From: Flavobacterium plurextorum
GTDB taxonomy: Bacteria; Bacteroidota; Bacteroidia; Flavobacteriales; Flavobacteriaceae
Direction of reading: 5' to 3'
Assembly: GCF_002217395.1 (NCBI RefSeq)
Contig: NZ_MUHD01000020.1
Coordinates: 10,253-74,252 of the forward strand
Length of the DNA stretch: 64,000 nt
The notes beneath the pieces were generated by a model. It was not told the DNA's origin. It did no database searches and saw only the letters and a list, made by a program, of their open reading frames with translations. A program made the position numbers and the translations under genes. Numbering within the stretch: the first letter of the stretch is position 1; each line of letters begins with the position of its first letter. This document shows positions 52,854-61,538 of this stretch, one piece after another.

Positions 52854-53501
52854 ATGATTTTTAATAAAGATACTGCCGAAAAAACAGCCGAATTGCTTTT
52901 GCAAATAAATGCAATTAAATTGAATCCCGAAAATCCTTTTACATGGGCTTCTGGTTGGAAATCTCCTATTTACTGTGATAATAGGTTAATTCTTTCATTT
53001 CCAAGCATCCGAAATTACGTTCGTGATGAGTTTGCGAAAAACATTGAAAAACAATTTGGAAAACCTGACGTAATTGCCGGTGTTGCTACTGGAGCGATTG
53101 GAGTTGGTATTCTGGTTGCCGAAAGCCTTGGACTGCCATTTGTATATGTGCGTCCTGAAGCAAAAAAGCACGGAAGACAAAACCAAGTTGAAGGTTTTTT
53201 ACAAAAAGGACAAAATGTTGTTGTTGTTGAAGATTTAATTAGTACCGGAAACAGCAGTTTGATGGCTGTTGAAGCTTTACGCAATGAAGGTGCAAATATT
53301 AAAGGTATGGCGGCGATTTTTACTTATGGCTTTAATGTTGCCGAAGAAAACTTTAAAAACGCTAATATCGATTTGTACACATTAAGCAACTACGAAAACC
53401 TGCTTGATTTAGCTGTTCAAAAACAATACATTACCGAAGATCAACAATCGACTTTGCTTGAATGGAACGAAAGTCCGTCGACTTGGGGACAACCTGAATA
53501 G
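52854..53501 (+). CDS. pyrE: Orotate phosphoribosyltransferase
   Basis: 215 residues from the ATG at 52854; an in-frame TTG at 52821 would run through the promoter box. PRPP loop VVVVEDLISTGNSS, plus FTWASGWKSPIYCD and VAGVATGAIGVG. Makes OMP from orotate and PRPP in pyrimidine synthesis. Followed 159 bases later by an SRPBCC gene. Confidence 0.97.
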   Translation: MIFNKDTAEKTAELLLQINAIKLNPENPFTWASGWKSPIYCDNRLILSFPSIRNYVRDEFAKNIEKQFGKPDVIAGVATGAIGVGILVAESLGLPFVYVRPEAKKHGRQNQVEGFLQKGQNVVVVEDLISTGNSSLMAVEALRNEGANIKGMAAIFTYGFNVAEENFKNANIDLYTLSNYENLLDLAVQKQYITEDQQSTLLEWNESPSTWGQPE

Positions 53502-53508
53502 ATTTTAG

Positions 53509-53524
53509 TCCCGAAGTCTCGGGA
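53509..53524. repeat. Palindrome TCCCGAAGTCTCGGGA, copy 3
   Basis: Stem TCCCGA/TCGGGA with a changed centre; 7 bases after the pyrE stop. Confidence 0.8.
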
Positions 53525-53660
53525 TTAGATTTTAGATTTTCTAAAAAATCGCTTTGCTCTTTTTTTAATTCCAACTTTGCGGACTTAAATAAAATCGAAG
53601 TAAAATAGAAAAACCTTGCGTCCTTTGCGGTAAAAAAACAAATAATAAAACAAAAAATAT

Positions 53661-54053
53661 ATGAACTTAGAAAGTCCAAAAGTTACAGTTCAGAAATCAG
53701 CTCAAGATCTATTTGATTTATTGACTGATGTTAAGAATTTCGAAAAATTAATGCCGGATAATATCGCAAAATTTGAAGTAACAGGCGAAGATGCTTTTAT
53801 TTTTGGATTGAAAGGTATGCCGGAAATCAAACTTAAAATGAAAGAAAAAACAGCTCCAAACAAAATTGTTTTAGGTGCTGCAAGTGATAAACTTCCTTTT
53901 ACTTTAGTTTCAAATATTGACAGTGTTTCTGATTCAGAAAGTGCTGTTCAATTAGTATTTGATGGTGAATTTAATGCCATGATGGGAATGATGATCAAAG
54001 GACCTATCAGCAAGTTTATCGAAACTCTAGCAACAAATATGACGAAACTTTAA
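53661..54053 (+). CDS. SRPBCC (START-like) family protein
   Basis: 130 residues forming a helix-grip fold: SAQDLFDLLTDVKNFEKLMP at the start, beta strands in the middle, and a long C-terminal helix (GPISKFIETLATNMTKL). Likely binds a hydrophobic ligand or acts as an assembly factor; function unknown. It lies after pyrE, an order I recall from other flavobacteria. Confidence 0.85.
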   Translation: MNLESPKVTVQKSAQDLFDLLTDVKNFEKLMPDNIAKFEVTGEDAFIFGLKGMPEIKLKMKEKTAPNKIVLGAASDKLPFTLVSNIDSVSDSESAVQLVFDGEFNAMMGMMIKGPISKFIETLATNMTKL

Positions 54054-54086
54054 TAATGGTGAATTATTAATTGTGAATTATAAATG

Positions 54087-54118
54087 AAAAGTCCAATCGA
54101 ATGATTGGACTTTTTTTT
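54087..54118 (+). terminator. Rho-independent terminator
   Basis: AAAAGTCCAATC pairs with GATTGGACTTTT over a 4-base loop, then Ts. Confidence 0.92.
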
Positions 54119-54141
54119 GTCATGTAAATTTAAAACCTTAG

Positions 54142-54157
54142 TCCCGAAGCCTCGGGA
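54142..54157. repeat. Palindrome TCCCGAAGCCTCGGGA, copy 4
   Basis: Fourth copy of the element, in the gap before the DUF2306-like gene. Confidence 0.8.
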
Positions 54158-54289
54158 TAATTACTCAGAGCCTCAGAACCTTCAAAAAAAAAACAACTCA
54201 TCCTCGAAAAAATACAGTTCAGCACTATAAATTATTACAAAATAAATTATTGACCGAAGTTTGATCCATCAAAACTAACAAACCACAAA

Positions 54290-54946
54290 ATGGAAGCAAC
54301 TATTAAGATCTTAATTTACATTCACGCTTTTTTTGGCGGAATTGGACTGATAACTGGAATTGGAAGCATCATTGTTAAAAAAGGCAGTGTACTACACAAA
54401 AGAATGGGGAAACTTTTTTCTATCGGAATGATTATAAGTTCACTTATTTCGATTCCGATCTGCTGGATGCCTAAACATCAAAATATCTTTTTGTTCTTAA
54501 TTGGCCTATTTACCATTTATCTGGTTGTTTCTGGAAATAGAGCTTTGGCTTTTAAACACAAACAAAAAGCTGATTTTACAGACAAATTAATTTCTGGAAG
54601 TATGTTGTTCTTTTCTGTAATAATGATTTCTATTGGATTGTATTGCCAATTAAACGCTATTGCAAATGGCATTTTATTCACTTTTTTTGGCGCTTTTGGA
54701 TTTTATATGACTGTAAAGGATTTTATTTTCTTTAAAAACGTTTCAGAAATAAAGAAAAAATGGCTTTCTAAACATATTGGTAAAATGATTGGCGCTTTAA
54801 TCGCATCTATAACGGCTTTTATTGTTGCGGGAATCGGATTAGGAAATATCATTACATGGATGGCTCCATCTATCTTAGGAACAATCTACATCATGTATTG
54901 GAATAGAAAAATAGCACCAAAAAACACAAAAGCATTAGAGGTTTAA
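54290..54946 (+). CDS. Polytopic membrane protein, DUF2306-like
   Basis: 218 residues with six or seven hydrophobic helices. An early HAFFGGIGLITGIGS and GSVLHKRMGKLFSIGM are typical of DUF2306-type proteins (the H-K-R-x-G motif), with a conserved-looking KKKWLSKHIGKMIGAL near the end. Inner membrane; function unknown. Stand-alone. Confidence 0.7.
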   Translation: MEATIKILIYIHAFFGGIGLITGIGSIIVKKGSVLHKRMGKLFSIGMIISSLISIPICWMPKHQNIFLFLIGLFTIYLVVSGNRALAFKHKQKADFTDKLISGSMLFFSVIMISIGLYCQLNAIANGILFTFFGAFGFYMTVKDFIFFKNVSEIKKKWLSKHIGKMIGALIASITAFIVAGIGLGNIITWMAPSILGTIYIMYWNRKIAPKNTKALEV

Positions 54947-55012
54947 AAACAAAACAATGATTTAGCCGATAAAAAACCTCTAAACCTTTGCTGCTTTGAA
55001 CATTTGAGCCTA

Positions 55013-55753
55013 TCAATAAAGCATCTGAATTTCTTTAATATCAAATTCTGATATAGAATCGTCTTCTAACAAAACCTGCAATTTACCAACTGAAGATACT
55101 CCTTGAATAATTCCCATGAAATTCTTTCCAGAAGTTTTTGGATGAAGATCTTTAAAAGGCATTGGAATTCCTTTTCGGAATAAGAAATTAAAATAATCTT
55201 CCCAAAAAAATGAAGCAGACGACTGCCATAAATCTATTTTCTGTTTCATTTTTTCAACGATTAAAACCACTAAAGATTCCTTATTGAAACTATTTCCAGA
55301 AATAACAGCCAGCGAAGAAGCATTTGGCAATTCATCGTAATTAGTTTGATTAACATTCAACCCTAATCCGACAACTGACACGATTCTGCCATCACTTTTT
55401 AAGGTATTTTCGATAAGTATGCCACCAATTTTTTTATTATATGACATAATGTCGTTTGGCCATTTTATAGATAATTCAGGAATATTTAATTCTTTTAGGA
55501 CTTCTAAAACACTCAAAGAAACAACAATGCTTAGATTAAAAACTCGCTCATTATCAAAGACAAAATCCTTCACCAAGACACTCATAATTAAGTTTTTACC
55601 CAACTCAGACTCCCACTTCGCTCCCATTTGTCCTTTGCCTTTTGTTTGATTTTCAGCAGTTACGACCATAAAATTCTCTAGTTCATCTTGACTTGACATT
55701 GATTTAAGAAAATCATTTGTAGAATCTATGGCATCGAGTTTGATTAGTTTCAT
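55013..55753 (-). CDS. birA: Biotin--[acetyl-CoA-carboxylase] ligase
   Basis: 246 residues without the N-terminal HTH of BirA repressors, so a catalytic-only biotin protein ligase. Motifs: IDSTNDFLKSM, QTKGKGQMGAKWESE (variant of the GRGR loop: KGKGQMG), SIKWPNDIM, KKIGGILIEN and VGLGLNVNQ. Attaches biotin to acetyl-CoA carboxylase. Divergent from rsfS with 93 bases between starts. Confidence 0.93.
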   Translation of the reverse strand: MKLIKLDAIDSTNDFLKSMSSQDELENFMVVTAENQTKGKGQMGAKWESELGKNLIMSVLVKDFVFDNERVFNLSIVVSLSVLEVLKELNIPELSIKWPNDIMSYNKKIGGILIENTLKSDGRIVSVVGLGLNVNQTNYDELPNASSLAVISGNSFNKESLVVLIVEKMKQKIDLWQSSASFFWEDYFNFLFRKGIPMPFKDLHPKTSGKNFMGIIQGVSSVGKLQVLLEDDSISEFDIKEIQMLY

Positions 55754-55846
55754 CTAAGTAATTTAAATAACTTAATTTAATATTTTGTTAAGCATCAAAA
55801 ATAATCACAAAATTTGGTAACTTTACAAATTCATATAAAATAATTC

Positions 55847-56218
55847 ATGGCGAAAAAGACTATTAATAATGATGTTCTATTGGCGAACATAATCAAAGGG
55901 ATTGAAGAAGTAAAAGGAAATGACATCGATATTCTTGACTTAAGAGATATAGATACGGCGGTTTGCGACTATTTTGTAATTTGCAACGGAACGTCAAACA
56001 CCCAAGTTAACGCCATTGTCAACTCAATTCAAAAAACAGTTTCAAAAGATTTAAAAGACAAACCTTGGCACGTAGAAGGAACCGATAATGCAGAATGGGT
56101 TCTAATGGATTATGTGCATATCGTGGTACATGTTTTCCAGAAACACATTCGTGAATACTACAATATCGAAAGTCTTTGGGGTGATGCCAAAATAACTACA
56201 ATCGAAAACAAATACTAA
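55847..56218 (+). CDS. rsfS: Ribosome silencing factor RsfS
   Basis: 123 residues: DIDILDLRDIDTAVCDYFVI, CNGTSNTQVNAI, WHVEGTDNAEWVLMDY and VHVFQKHIREYYNIESLWGDA are standard for the family. Binds ribosomal protein L14 and blocks subunit joining under poor nutrition. Starts the run rsfS-ftsH, with ftsH 15 bases downstream. Confidence 0.97.
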   Translation: MAKKTINNDVLLANIIKGIEEVKGNDIDILDLRDIDTAVCDYFVICNGTSNTQVNAIVNSIQKTVSKDLKDKPWHVEGTDNAEWVLMDYVHIVVHVFQKHIREYYNIESLWGDAKITTIENKY

Positions 56219-56233
56219 AGAAAATTTTTTCTA

Positions 56234-58159
56234 ATGGCTAAAGATAATAATCCAAATCCGAGTAAATTTAAAATAAGTCCTTGGTTAATATACACCGCAA
56301 TACTTCTAGTTTTTTTATTTATAAGTTTTGCAACTGGTGGATCAAGTATGAGCGAACCTGCTCAATTAACTTCATCTAAATTCAATACTTTATTAGAGAA
56401 AGGTCAAATTGAAAAGGTTATCGTTTATAATAAAGCCGAGGCCGAAGTTTACTTAACTCAAGCAGCACTTAAAGATGCCGCAAATAAAAAAGTTTCTAAA
56501 GATATTTTTGAAAGACCAAACAAAGGTCCTCACTATACTTTGGAAATTGGTAACGATCAAATCTTTCAAACAAAACTTGAAAAAGCAGTTGGCGAAGGCA
56601 AACTGAAAGATTTCAATTTCTTGCAAAAAAACAATTGGAGCGACATTTTAATCAGTCTGCTTCCAATCATCATCATTATTGGTGTTTGGATTTTCATTAT
56701 GCGTAAAATGTCAGGCGGTGCTGGAGGCGGCGGCGGACAAATTTTTAACATTGGAAAATCGAAAGCAAAACTTTTTGATGAGAAAACAGATATCAAAACT
56801 ACTTTTAAAGATGTTGCAGGTTTAGAAGGTGCGAAAGAAGAAATTCAAGAAATTGTAGAATTCCTTAAAAACCCTGAAAAATATACTAATCTAGGAGGTA
56901 AAATCCCAAAAGGAGCTTTACTTGTAGGACCTCCAGGAACTGGTAAAACATTATTAGCTAAAGCTGTTGCAGGTGAAGCGCAAGTTCCATTTTTCTCATT
57001 ATCAGGTTCTGATTTCGTAGAAATGTTTGTTGGAGTTGGTGCATCTCGTGTACGTGACTTATTTAAACAAGCTAAAGAAAAATCTCCTGCTATTATCTTT
57101 ATTGATGAGATTGATGCCGTTGGTAGAGCAAGAGGAAAAAGCAATATGTCTGGCGGAAATGACGAAAGAGAAAATACTTTGAACCAATTATTGACAGAAA
57201 TGGATGGTTTTGGTACAAACTCTAACGTAATTGTTCTTGCAGCAACCAATAGAGCCGATGTTCTTGACAAAGCTTTAATGCGTGCAGGTCGTTTTGACAG
57301 ACAAATTTTTGTAGACTTACCAGACATTCGCGAAAGAGCTGAGATTTTTGCAGTGCATTTAGCACCAATCAAAAAAGTTGAAGGACTTGATTTAGACTTC
57401 TTAGCAAAACAAACTCCTGGATTCTCAGGTGCTGATATTGCAAACGTGTGTAACGAAGCTGCTTTAATTGCTGCTCGTAACAATAAAACAGCGGTTGACA
57501 GACAAGATTTCCTAGATGCTGTAGATAGAATTATTGGTGGTTTAGAAAAGAAAAACAAAATTATCACTCCAGACGAAAAGAGAGCAATTGCTATTCACGA
57601 AGCTGGTCACGCTACTGTAAGCTGGATGCTGGAACACGCTGCACCACTTATTAAGGTAACTATTGTACCTCGTGGACAAAGTTTAGGAGCTGCATGGTAC
57701 TTACCAGAAGAAAGACAAATCGTTAGAACAGATCAAATGTTAGACGAAATGTGTGCTACTATGGGAGGAAGAGCTGCTGAAAAAGTAACTTTCGACAGAA
57801 TTTCTACTGGTGCGTTAAGCGATTTAGAAAAAGTAACACGTCAAGCTCGTGCTATGGTAACTATTTACGGTTTGAATGATAAAATTGGAAATGTTACTTA
57901 TTATGATTCAAGCGGACAAAGTGAATACAATTTCTCAAAACCATATTCTGACGAAACTGCAAAAATTATTGACAAAGAAATTTCAGAATTAATTGAAGGT
58001 CAATACCAAAGAGCAATTCAGATTCTTGAGGAGAATAAAGATAAGTTAAATCAACTTGCTGATATCTTAATAGAAAAAGAAGTTATCTTTAAAGATGACT
58101 TAGAAACAATTTTCGGAAAACGTACTTTTGATAAAAATTTAGAAGAAGTGGTTTCGTAA
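56234..58159 (+). CDS. ftsH: ATP-dependent zinc metalloprotease FtsH
   Basis: 641 residues. Two N-terminal membrane helices (about 15-35 and 137-155) enclose a periplasmic domain; a Gly-rich linker; AAA domain with GPPGTGKTLLAKAVAGEA, FIDEIDAVGR and the SRH region; then the protease domain with the zinc motif HEAGH. Membrane-anchored quality-control protease. It ends at a very strong terminator. Confidence 0.98.
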   Translation: MAKDNNPNPSKFKISPWLIYTAILLVFLFISFATGGSSMSEPAQLTSSKFNTLLEKGQIEKVIVYNKAEAEVYLTQAALKDAANKKVSKDIFERPNKGPHYTLEIGNDQIFQTKLEKAVGEGKLKDFNFLQKNNWSDILISLLPIIIIIGVWIFIMRKMSGGAGGGGGQIFNIGKSKAKLFDEKTDIKTTFKDVAGLEGAKEEIQEIVEFLKNPEKYTNLGGKIPKGALLVGPPGTGKTLLAKAVAGEAQVPFFSLSGSDFVEMFVGVGASRVRDLFKQAKEKSPAIIFIDEIDAVGRARGKSNMSGGNDERENTLNQLLTEMDGFGTNSNVIVLAATNRADVLDKALMRAGRFDRQIFVDLPDIRERAEIFAVHLAPIKKVEGLDLDFLAKQTPGFSGADIANVCNEAALIAARNNKTAVDRQDFLDAVDRIIGGLEKKNKIITPDEKRAIAIHEAGHATVSWMLEHAAPLIKVTIVPRGQSLGAAWYLPEERQIVRTDQMLDEMCATMGGRAAEKVTFDRISTGALSDLEKVTRQARAMVTIYGLNDKIGNVTYYDSSGQSEYNFSKPYSDETAKIIDKEISELIEGQYQRAIQILEENKDKLNQLADILIEKEVIFKDDLETIFGKRTFDKNLEEVVS

Positions 58160-58187
58160 ATTAATCAGGAAATATGTAATATTTTTT

Positions 58188-58229
58188 AAAATCTTAATTC
58201 AAAATAGCCTTTTGAATTAAGATTTTTTT
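58188..58229 (+). terminator. Strong rho-independent terminator after ftsH
   Basis: A 17-base perfect stem (58188-58204 with 58210-58226), 5-base loop, then a T-run. Confidence 0.93.
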
Positions 58230-58236
58230 ATCTTTG
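58229..58236 (+). promoter_or_regulatory. -7 box TATCTTTG for the LUD-cdsA-psd operon
   Basis: Perfect TAnnTTTG overlapping the end of the ftsH terminator, 38 bases before the LUD gene; a TTG lies 14 bases upstream. Confidence 0.65.
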
Positions 58237-58274
58237 AACGTTTTCAATTAACATGTAAAGCATTTCATATAAAA

Positions 58275-58880
58275 ATGAATTTTTTCAAAAAAATATTTGG
58301 GTCCAGTGAATCCGCTTCTGACGAAGAACATGAAAGTGAATATGGAGGAAATCCAGTCCAAAATAGTCATTTGTCTCTTGACGAGCAATTCATTTTCAAT
58401 TTCAAAAAAAATGGCGGAAAATTCTTGTATTGCGAAAACAACCAAGAACTTGCTGAACAGTTTGAAAATATCCTTGAAGAGAATGATTGGTTTGAGAGTG
58501 AAGTACTATGCTACGAACCAGCTCTATTTAATTTATTAGACGAAAATAAATTATTTTATACTGCACCAACTAAACCAAAATTTCTTTTAGCTGTGTGTGA
58601 AAATCTTATAGCCGATGAGGGTTCAATTTTATTTTCATCAAAACAAATTAGACAAAACAAACCAAACGAGTTACCCGCAAACATTGTTATTATTGCCACT
58701 ACAAGTCAAATTCTACCTATGAAAAGTGATGGTTTAACAGCCATTAAACGTAAATACGATAGAGATATTCCAACTAATATTACCACAATAAAATATTTCG
58801 AAAAAGCAAAAGAAGAAGATTTTACGCAATACGGAAGTGTTGCCAAGAACCTATATTTATTGCTCTTAGAAGATCTTTAA
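58275..58880 (+). CDS. LUD domain protein (LutC/YkgG-like)
   Basis: 201 residues. After a charged Ser-rich N-terminus the LUD domain covers about 45-198: LAVCENLIADEGSILFSSKQ and ANIVIIATTSQI are typical. LutC-type proteins work in lactate oxidation with LutA/LutB; those are absent here, so the role is unclear. Starts the operon with cdsA (1 base away). Confidence 0.82.
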   Translation: MNFFKKIFGSSESASDEEHESEYGGNPVQNSHLSLDEQFIFNFKKNGGKFLYCENNQELAEQFENILEENDWFESEVLCYEPALFNLLDENKLFYTAPTKPKFLLAVCENLIADEGSILFSSKQIRQNKPNELPANIVIIATTSQILPMKSDGLTAIKRKYDRDIPTNITTIKYFEKAKEEDFTQYGSVAKNLYLLLLEDL

Positions 58881-58881
58881 G

Positions 58882-59772
58882 ATGAATGAAACACTCAAGA
58901 GAACCATTTCTGGTGCTGTTTATATTGCTCTGTTATTAACTTCAATCTTGTTTTCGACTGAAAGCTTTATCATCCTTTTTGGCATTTTTCTAGTTATTAC
59001 TATTTATGAGTTTTCTAACTTAGTAAATCTCAATAAAGTCTTTTCAATTTTATTTGGAACCTTGTTTTACAGCGCCATTGTACTTGTAAGCCACTACGGC
59101 AAACAAACAGCTGCTTACCTAAACAATTTATTCAAATCAAATTTAAACTTAGAAATCAATATACAACAGTTAGATCTTGTACTTCTTGCTGTTACAATTG
59201 TGGTTTCAATTAAATGTATTCTATTCTTATTTTACGACTCAGTTCAAAAAATAAGCATCTCTTCTAAATACTTATATTTATTAGGCTACATTACACTTCC
59301 TTTTATTTTTATTGTCAAAATTTCCTTTGGAACTAATGATTATAATCCAAAAATTATTCTTGGCTTATTCATTTTAATCTGGACAAATGACACTTTCGCT
59401 TATTTAATTGGAAAATCTATGGGAAAACACAAACTTTTTGAACGTGTTTCTCCTAAAAAAACTATTGAAGGATTTCTTGGCGGAGCTGTATTTGCCGCTT
59501 TTGCAGGTTTCTTGATTTCAAAACTATACATTCAGCCTAATCCAGCTTTTAGCGCAAAATCTATTTTAATATGGACTATAATCGCCTTAATTGTAAGCGT
59601 TTTTGGTACTATTGGTGATTTGATTGAATCAAAATTTAAAAGAATTGCCGGCGTAAAAGACAGCGGTTCTATCATGCCGGGACACGGCGGTATCTTAGAT
59701 CGATTAGATAGTGTTATATTTGTAGCACCAATTATATTTTTATTTTATCAAATTTTATATTATGTTTCATAA
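58882..59772 (+). CDS. cdsA: Phosphatidate cytidylyltransferase (CDP-diglyceride synthase)
   Basis: 296 residues, about eight membrane helices. C-terminal signature KRIAGVKDSGSIMPGHGG with ILDRLDS, plus VSPKKTIEGFLGG. Makes CDP-diacylglycerol from phosphatidate and CTP, the branch point of phospholipid synthesis. Overlaps psd by 11 bases. Confidence 0.97.
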   Translation: MNETLKRTISGAVYIALLLTSILFSTESFIILFGIFLVITIYEFSNLVNLNKVFSILFGTLFYSAIVLVSHYGKQTAAYLNNLFKSNLNLEINIQQLDLVLLAVTIVVSIKCILFLFYDSVQKISISSKYLYLLGYITLPFIFIVKISFGTNDYNPKIILGLFILIWTNDTFAYLIGKSMGKHKLFERVSPKKTIEGFLGGAVFAAFAGFLISKLYIQPNPAFSAKSILIWTIIALIVSVFGTIGDLIESKFKRIAGVKDSGSIMPGHGGILDRLDSVIFVAPIIFLFYQILYYVS

Positions 59773-60415
59773 AGAAGGAGCCCCATCTATTTTATTAGGA
59801 ACAGTTTTTACTGTTGCCGTACTTGTAATTGCTGATAGATTTATAGATATCAATTGGCTGAGAATGCTTGTTCAAATAGCAGTATTATTGATTTTAATTA
59901 TCATCTTGCAATTTTTCAGAAACCCAAAAAGAATTGCAGTTAGAAACAGTGATCATATTCTTGCTCCTGTTGATGGAAAAGTGGTTGTTATTGAAGAAGT
60001 TTATGAAGGAGAATATTTTAAAGATAAGCGTTTACAGGTTTCTATCTTTATGTCGCCAATAAACGTTCACGTTACACGTTACGCAATGGACGGAATTATT
60101 AAATTCAGCAAATACCACCCGGGTAAATTTTTGGTTGCATGGCACCCAAAAGCTAGTGAAGAAAACGAAAGAACAACTGTTGTTATCGAAAATGATACTT
60201 TTGGTCAAGTATTATACAGACAAATTGCAGGTGCTTTGGCAAGAAGAATTGTAAATTACGCTCAAGAAGGAATGCAGGTTATTCAAGGTACTGATGCTGG
60301 ATTTATAAAATTTGGTTCGAGAGTAGATTTATTTTTACCTTTAGGTACGCCAATTAATGTAGTTCTAGACCAAAAAGCAATTGGCGGAAAAACTATTATC
60401 GCTACAAAAGCTTAA
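59762..60415 (+). CDS. psd: Phosphatidylserine decarboxylase (small PSD-B type)
   Basis: 217 residues. Two membrane helices (about 12-30 and 37-54), ILAPVDGKVVVIEEV, SIFMSPINVHVTR, and a self-cleavage site Gly-Ser in FIKFGSRVDLF where the pyruvoyl group forms. Makes phosphatidylethanolamine. Tightly coupled to cdsA and the acyl-CoA-binding gene, so the operon serves phospholipid synthesis; pssA is not in the window. Confidence 0.95.
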   Translation: MFHKEGAPSILLGTVFTVAVLVIADRFIDINWLRMLVQIAVLLILIIILQFFRNPKRIAVRNSDHILAPVDGKVVVIEEVYEGEYFKDKRLQVSIFMSPINVHVTRYAMDGIIKFSKYHPGKFLVAWHPKASEENERTTVVIENDTFGQVLYRQIAGALARRIVNYAQEGMQVIQGTDAGFIKFGSRVDLFLPLGTPINVVLDQKAIGGKTIIATKA

Positions 60416-60685
60416 ATGACAAAAAAAGATTTAGATACTCGTTTTTCAGAGGCTGTTGAAACTGCTCTAAAAATGACTCAAGCCTCACTGCCGCAAGATG
60501 TGCAGCTAAGACTTTATGCCTATTACAAACAAGCAACTTTTGGAACTGCTGTGTACAATCAATCTGAGAATTTTGATTTACGAGATGCTTTCAAAACCAA
60601 TGCTTGGATGCAGATTAGTCATATTTCTGTTGATGAAGCTAAAGAGTGTTATATCGAGATCATCAATTCATTAACATCAAAATAA
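60416..60685 (+). CDS. Acyl-CoA-binding protein
   Basis: 89 residues, four-helix ACBP fold: the diagnostic LRLYAYYKQATFG and a DAFKTNAWMQI where eukaryotic proteins have KWDAW-type sequence. Cytosolic carrier of long-chain acyl-CoA. It begins the base after the psd stop, an unusual but sensible partner for phospholipid enzymes. Confidence 0.93.
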   Translation: MTKKDLDTRFSEAVETALKMTQASLPQDVQLRLYAYYKQATFGTAVYNQSENFDLRDAFKTNAWMQISHISVDEAKECYIEIINSLTSK

Positions 60686-60694
60686 ATTAACATT

Positions 60695-61474
60695 ATGAAG
60701 AAAAACATTGTACTTTTCAGCATTTTGCCTTCATTTTTACTATTATTTTCTTGTAACGATAATAAACTAACTGAAGTTGTCGAGGTTCCTCTTCCTACTA
60801 AAGAGGAAAAAATAATGATTGGGTCGCCAAATGATGTAAAGGCAGATCCAGGATCATTTGAAATGACAAAACTTCCTTTTGGATATGACGGATTATCTCC
60901 TGCAATAAGATCATTAACTTTAGAAACTCATTATTCTAAACACTATTTAACGTACACAAATAATTTCAATAAAGAAATTGTGTCGACTGAATACGAAAAC
61001 ATGCCAATTGCAGACATTCTAAAGAAATTAGATTTAAGCAACGCAAAACTTCGCCAGAATGCTGGAGGATATTACAATCATACTCTTTATTTCAACATTT
61101 TAACGCAAAAAGAGCAAACTCCAAAAGATACTCTAGCAGGATCTATTAATAAAGAGTTTGGATCTTTCAACAACTTAACGAGTCAGTTTAAAGGACAAGC
61201 TGAAAAACAATTTGGTTCTGGATGGGTTTGGCTTGTTGTTGACAGATACGGAAAATTACAAATCACTACAACTGAAGATCAGGATAATCCTTTAATGAAA
61301 AATGCATTAATTCCAGGAACACCAATTTTAGGTATTGACTTATGGGAACATGCTTATTATTTGGACTATCAAAATAGAAAAGGTAGTTATATCGATGCTT
61401 TTTACGAACATATAAACTGGGAAAAAGTAAACGAAAATTATATTGAAGCTTTGAAAAAAGTCAAAAAAGTATAA
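60695..61474 (+). CDS. sodA: Fe/Mn superoxide dismutase, lipoprotein form
   Basis: 259 residues, longer than the usual 200 because of a lipoprotein signal (LFSC, Cys20) and a linker of about 35 residues. SOD domain from about 55: metal ligands His79 (ETHYSKHY), His129 (YYNHTLYF), Asp215 and His219 (GIDLWEHAYYLDY). All four ligands are present, so it should be active, outside the cytosol. It closes the phospholipid operon, 9 bases after the ACBP gene. Confidence 0.94.
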   Translation: MKKNIVLFSILPSFLLLFSCNDNKLTEVVEVPLPTKEEKIMIGSPNDVKADPGSFEMTKLPFGYDGLSPAIRSLTLETHYSKHYLTYTNNFNKEIVSTEYENMPIADILKKLDLSNAKLRQNAGGYYNHTLYFNILTQKEQTPKDTLAGSINKEFGSFNNLTSQFKGQAEKQFGSGWVWLVVDRYGKLQITTTEDQDNPLMKNALIPGTPILGIDLWEHAYYLDYQNRKGSYIDAFYEHINWEKVNENYIEALKKVKKV

Positions 61475-61477
61475 CAC

Positions 61478-61514
61478 AAAAAAGCTGATACAAATTATGT
61501 ATCAGCTTTTTTTT
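61478..61514 (+). terminator. Rho-independent terminator
   Basis: AAAAAAGCTGATAC pairs with GTATCAGCTTTTTT; ends the LUD-sod operon and argues against a GH130 start at 61497. Confidence 0.92.
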
Positions 61515-61538
61515 ATTTACCAAAGAAATACAGAATGT

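Noticed and set aside
56566..57567. Minus-strand frames of up to 240 codons within ftsH
   Set aside because: Low-complexity Ser/Pro-rich translations opposite a complete ftsH; no start signals.
61497..61538. Upstream start of the GH130 gene
   Set aside because: It begins inside the terminator stem of the preceding operon.
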